DNA of 34,366 nt. Origin: Prevotellaceae bacterium UBA2744. GTDB lineage: Bacteria > Bacteroidota > Bacteroidia > Bacteroidales > Bacteroidaceae. Shown in pieces: positions 32,797 to 34,366 of the stretch. Made by a program: the position numbers and the translations under genes. Each line of letters begins with the position of its first letter. Position 1 is the first letter of the stretch. A model generated the notes under the pieces. That model saw only the letters and a list, made by a program, of their open reading frames with translations. It did not search any database and was not told the DNA's origin. Where the stretch lies: assembly GCA_002353575.1 (NCBI GenBank), contig DEJQ01000030.1:1-34366 (forward strand). Reading direction: 5' to 3'.

Positions 32797-32845
32797 AATA
32801 TGCCTCCTTAATTTTAATTGCTTTTTCTATTTCATCATGAGGGTG
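32768..32845 (-). pseudogene. C-terminal stub of a RelE/HigB-type toxin
   Basis: A minus-strand frame encoding HPH then DEIEKAIKIKEAYYADK and QSQNR, stop at 32768-32770, overlaps the antitoxin start by 29 bases. 'EIxKAxxIKxxYYxxK' is the usual end of Gp49/HigB-type toxins, which carry 'KKTxKTP' just before it. Here that element and the whole catalytic domain are missing. The preceding residues (KES and upstream) belong to a different-looking protein, so the toxin gene was probably truncated by a deletion or recombination near 32845. Too short to be a functional interferase. Confidence 0.55.
32803..32809 (-). promoter_or_regulatory. Consensus Shine-Dalgarno for the antitoxin
   Basis: AAGGAGG on the minus strand, six bases before the antitoxin ATG (32796). 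Such a strong site is unusual among the other genes in the window. It also encodes part of the toxin stub (IKEA), as expected for overlapping toxin-antitoxin genes. Confidence 0.65.
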
Positions 32846-32977
32846 GGATTCTTTTTCGGGATGGATATTGGTCTCGTCAAGCACCATGACGCGTTTGTCC
32901 TTCAGGTCGTAGAGCGGCCACTCTTTTGCTTTGCCATAGTTTTCATTTCCGAGCGTGAGAACCTTCGACGCAGTCTC
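32846..32977 (-). pseudogene. Possible C-terminal remnant of a carboxylesterase, fused in frame to the toxin stub
   Basis: The open frame continues upstream of the toxin stub to a TAG at 32978-32980 without an ATG that would include the whole segment. It reads VLTLGNENYGKA then KEWPLYDLKDKRVMVLDE and TNIHPEKES. 'WPxYD...R.VMVLDE...HxEK' resembles the final residues of type B carboxylesterases ('WPxYDxxxxxTMVFDxxxxVExDP'). The first nine or so codons overlap, in another frame, the end of the lipoprotein gene. I see it as the 3' end of a gene otherwise lost, but the match is short and from memory; it could also be another protein family. Confidence 0.32.
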
Positions 32978-33770
32978 CTATAACGACCATCCCGGACTTG
33001 TTGATGGTCAATGGAGCTGTGAGGGTAGGCATATCGTCGTATGTAAGCACGAGACCGGTCTGGAACTTTATTCCCGGAGTGACGAGCAGACGGGGCGTGT
33101 CGCCGCTCAGATCATACCACATCTGTTCGCCTATCCACAGGGGCTGCTCATCGTCGAAACCGCCCATGTCGGTTGTGGTATTCGTAACCTGGGCTATCTC
33201 GCGTCCGCCGTCGTAGATTGTCACCCGCTCCCCCTCGATGCTGTAGCCCAGTCGCCGGCACAGCTCCTGCTGTACGGCATAGGGGTCAACCGAGTGTGCG
33301 ACGTACGCCTTGTCATCATCGTAGAAACGAATCAGATAGAGCCGTTCCACCCTTACTCCCGTGCCTTCCATCGCACTGCACGAGAGCCATAGCACCTTGT
33401 TCCGCTCGTCATACTGGGCCATAGGACTGCGCGAATTGCGAAGGTTCGGGAACGTGGTTGATGCAGCCCCCTTCTCCACGACTATGCCGTAGCCCTCGCT
33501 TGCCGTGTTGTCCACCTCTCCGATAGCTTCCACGCAGATGTCGTGAACCGTGTCGCACATTATTTCATAACAGTGGAAACGTTCAGCCCGTTCCATAGCC
33601 TCGCGTACTCTTGCAGGAGCCGAATCCGGCTCCAGTGTGCCGTCGAGTGTGCCGGACATTGGGCTGTAGTCGGTTGCTGGCCCGTTGCTGCAGCTATTGC
33701 ACGAACTGAACCACATACTTATCCCGCAGATAAGGATGGTGGCAAAAAACTTTGATTTCATTCTATTCAT
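32943..33770 (-). CDS. Lipoprotein of unknown function
   Basis: 275 residues from the ATG at 33770; the ATG at 33761 (MKSKFFATIL) gives an equally good signal and cannot be excluded. A lipoprotein signal ends WFSSC with lipidated Cys24, followed by a short Cys/Ser/Asn-rich linker (NSCSNGPATD). The mature protein has alternating beta and acidic segments (LIRFYDDDKAYVAHSVDP, RVTIYDGGREIAQVTN, GDTPRLLVTPGIKF) with no domain I recognise. It probably faces the periplasm or the cell surface. It has a near-perfect promoter. Its extreme 3' end, where the product reads DCVEGSHARK, overlaps the out-of-frame remnant described above, so the true C terminus may have been altered by the same rearrangement. 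Confidence 0.75.
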   Translation of the reverse strand: MNRMKSKFFATILICGISMWFSSCNSCSNGPATDYSPMSGTLDGTLEPDSAPARVREAMERAERFHCYEIMCDTVHDICVEAIGEVDNTASEGYGIVVEKGAASTTFPNLRNSRSPMAQYDERNKVLWLSCSAMEGTGVRVERLYLIRFYDDDKAYVAHSVDPYAVQQELCRRLGYSIEGERVTIYDGGREIAQVTNTTTDMGGFDDEQPLWIGEQMWYDLSGDTPRLLVTPGIKFQTGLVLTYDDMPTLTAPLTINKSGMVVIGDCVEGSHARK

Positions 33771-33818
33771 TTACATTATTTTCTGACAGGTGCAACAATA
33801 TCGTTTTCATGATGAGTG

Positions 33819-33849
33819 CAAAGGTAACAAATAGTTACTGAATAACAAA
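33819..33849 (-). promoter_or_regulatory. Near-consensus promoter for the lipoprotein
   Basis: On the minus strand, TTTG (33846-33849) and TACCTTTG (33819-33826) are separated by 19 bases, with the ATG 48 bases downstream. This is one of the two best promoter pairs in the window. Confidence 0.65.
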
Positions 33850-33990
33850 ATTTGCGGTATGGCCGATTCTGAAAGTAATGTTAAAGTACATTAAAGCCCG
33901 ATTGTCCCTCCAATTGATTATCAGCAAAACTTACTTTTTGGTAACTAACCCACCCGAAAGTGCCTTCTTGCTGAAATGGATTTATAACCG

Positions 33991-33998
33991 TACCTTTG
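33991..33998 (+). promoter_or_regulatory. TAnnTTTG promoter box for the cupin gene
   Basis: TACCTTTG with TTG at 33968-33970 twenty bases upstream. The ATG lies 48 bases downstream, leaving an AT-rich leader. Confidence 0.6.
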
Positions 33999-34046
33999 CA
34001 CTGTCAAATAAAAACATCAGTATTAACATAAACAATTAAAAACATC

Positions 34047-34366
34047 ATGAAACAAATTGAGACAATCAAGAGCGGTAAGAATTTCAGCGCAGTGAGCGTG
34101 GGTAAGATGAACGAGATTATTGAGCACGTATTGCCGATGGGACCGGGTGTTACGATTCAGGGCAAGGTGTTTGCCGGTCAGGCCGTAGGTGCTACAGGCA
34201 GCGAGCTGAGTTTCCAGACACTCGTGCCGGGTCAGGACAGCGGTTTTCTGCATACACATAAGACCCACGAGGAACTTTACATCATTCTGAAGGGTGAGGG
34301 CCAGTATCAGGTTGACGGCGAGATATTCCCTGTCAGCGAAGGCACCATCGTGCGTGTGGCTCCCGA
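34047..34366 (+). CDS. Cupin-domain protein (partial, runs off window)
   Basis: The first 106 residues are visible. Cupin motif 1 is present as GFLHTHKTHEELYIILKGEG with metal-ligand candidates His69, His71 and Glu75/76, followed by the second strand QVDGEIFPVSEGTIVRVAP leading towards motif 2, which lies beyond the edge. The N-terminal half (IKSGKNFSAVSVGKM) is a strand that often precedes small single-domain cupins. Small cupins of this kind may be isomerases, dioxygenases or simple sugar- or metal-binding proteins; the substrate cannot be told. It has its own promoter and is divergent from the lipoprotein gene. Confidence 0.82.
   Translation, partial: MKQIETIKSGKNFSAVSVGKMNEIIEHVLPMGPGVTIQGKVFAGQAVGATGSELSFQTLVPGQDSGFLHTHKTHEELYIILKGEGQYQVDGEIFPVSEGTIVRVAP

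Noticed and set aside
1..34366. tRNA, rRNA, CRISPR array, riboswitch or complete insertion sequence
   Set aside because: Gaps between genes are short and AT-rich; I found no cloverleaf, repeat-spacer pattern or conserved aptamer in them.

Overview
The window reads as a chromosomal segment of a Bacteroidales bacterium, most likely Prevotellaceae (Prevotella/Segatella-like). The main reason is that promoter-like boxes of the Bacteroidetes type (TAnnTTTG, several with TTTG about 19 bases upstream) precede many genes at a short distance. Other reasons are families typical of the phylum: DUF3822 next to rsmD, a DUF4827-like lipoprotein next to glmM, GH97, and a CarboxypepD_reg/beta-barrel outer membrane protein. 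All assignments come from reading the sequence and from remembered family features; no search was run.

Layout. 1-180: edge of a probable transposase remnant and a perfect inverted repeat. 233-3860 (minus): operon of a membrane coiled-coil protein, rpe, a DUF4827-like lipoprotein and glmM. 4078-7262 (plus): nrnA-type DHH phosphoesterase and a secreted GH97 glycosidase, closed by a 32-base palindromic terminator. 7323-10728: aroB (minus), secreted SGNH hydrolase (plus), RecD-like helicase (minus). 10860-13387 (plus): single-pass membrane protein, DUF3822, rsmD, VanZ-like protein. 13338-16301 (minus): large outer membrane beta-barrel protein. 16573-16848: HU-type DNA-binding protein with a strong promoter and terminator.

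16964-23907 is a surface-polysaccharide region: three family 2 glycosyltransferases, a GT4-like glycosyltransferase, a fucosyltransferase-like protein, a Wzx-type flippase and rfbC. It switches strand repeatedly, and several convergent genes overlap at their 3' ends. rfbC is the last gene of a minus-strand unit alaS - STAS protein - rfbC, in which the STAS stop and the rfbC start overlap as ATGA.

27033-32977 looks like an accessory island between alaS and a lipoprotein gene. It holds a single-chain type IIG/IIL (MmeI-like) restriction-modification enzyme, a very AT-rich multi-pass membrane protein, a secreted WG/TPR/DnaJ-type cysteine-rich protein, and a HigA-like antitoxin. The antitoxin's toxin survives only as a C-terminal stub, joined in frame to what looks like the tail of a carboxylesterase. 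The window ends with a lipoprotein (minus) and the start of a cupin protein (plus). I see no tRNA, rRNA, CRISPR array or complete insertion sequence.

The accessory island and its decapitated toxin, and the secreted DnaJ-zinc-finger protein, are the least ordinary content. I cannot demonstrate an undescribed system from sequence alone.
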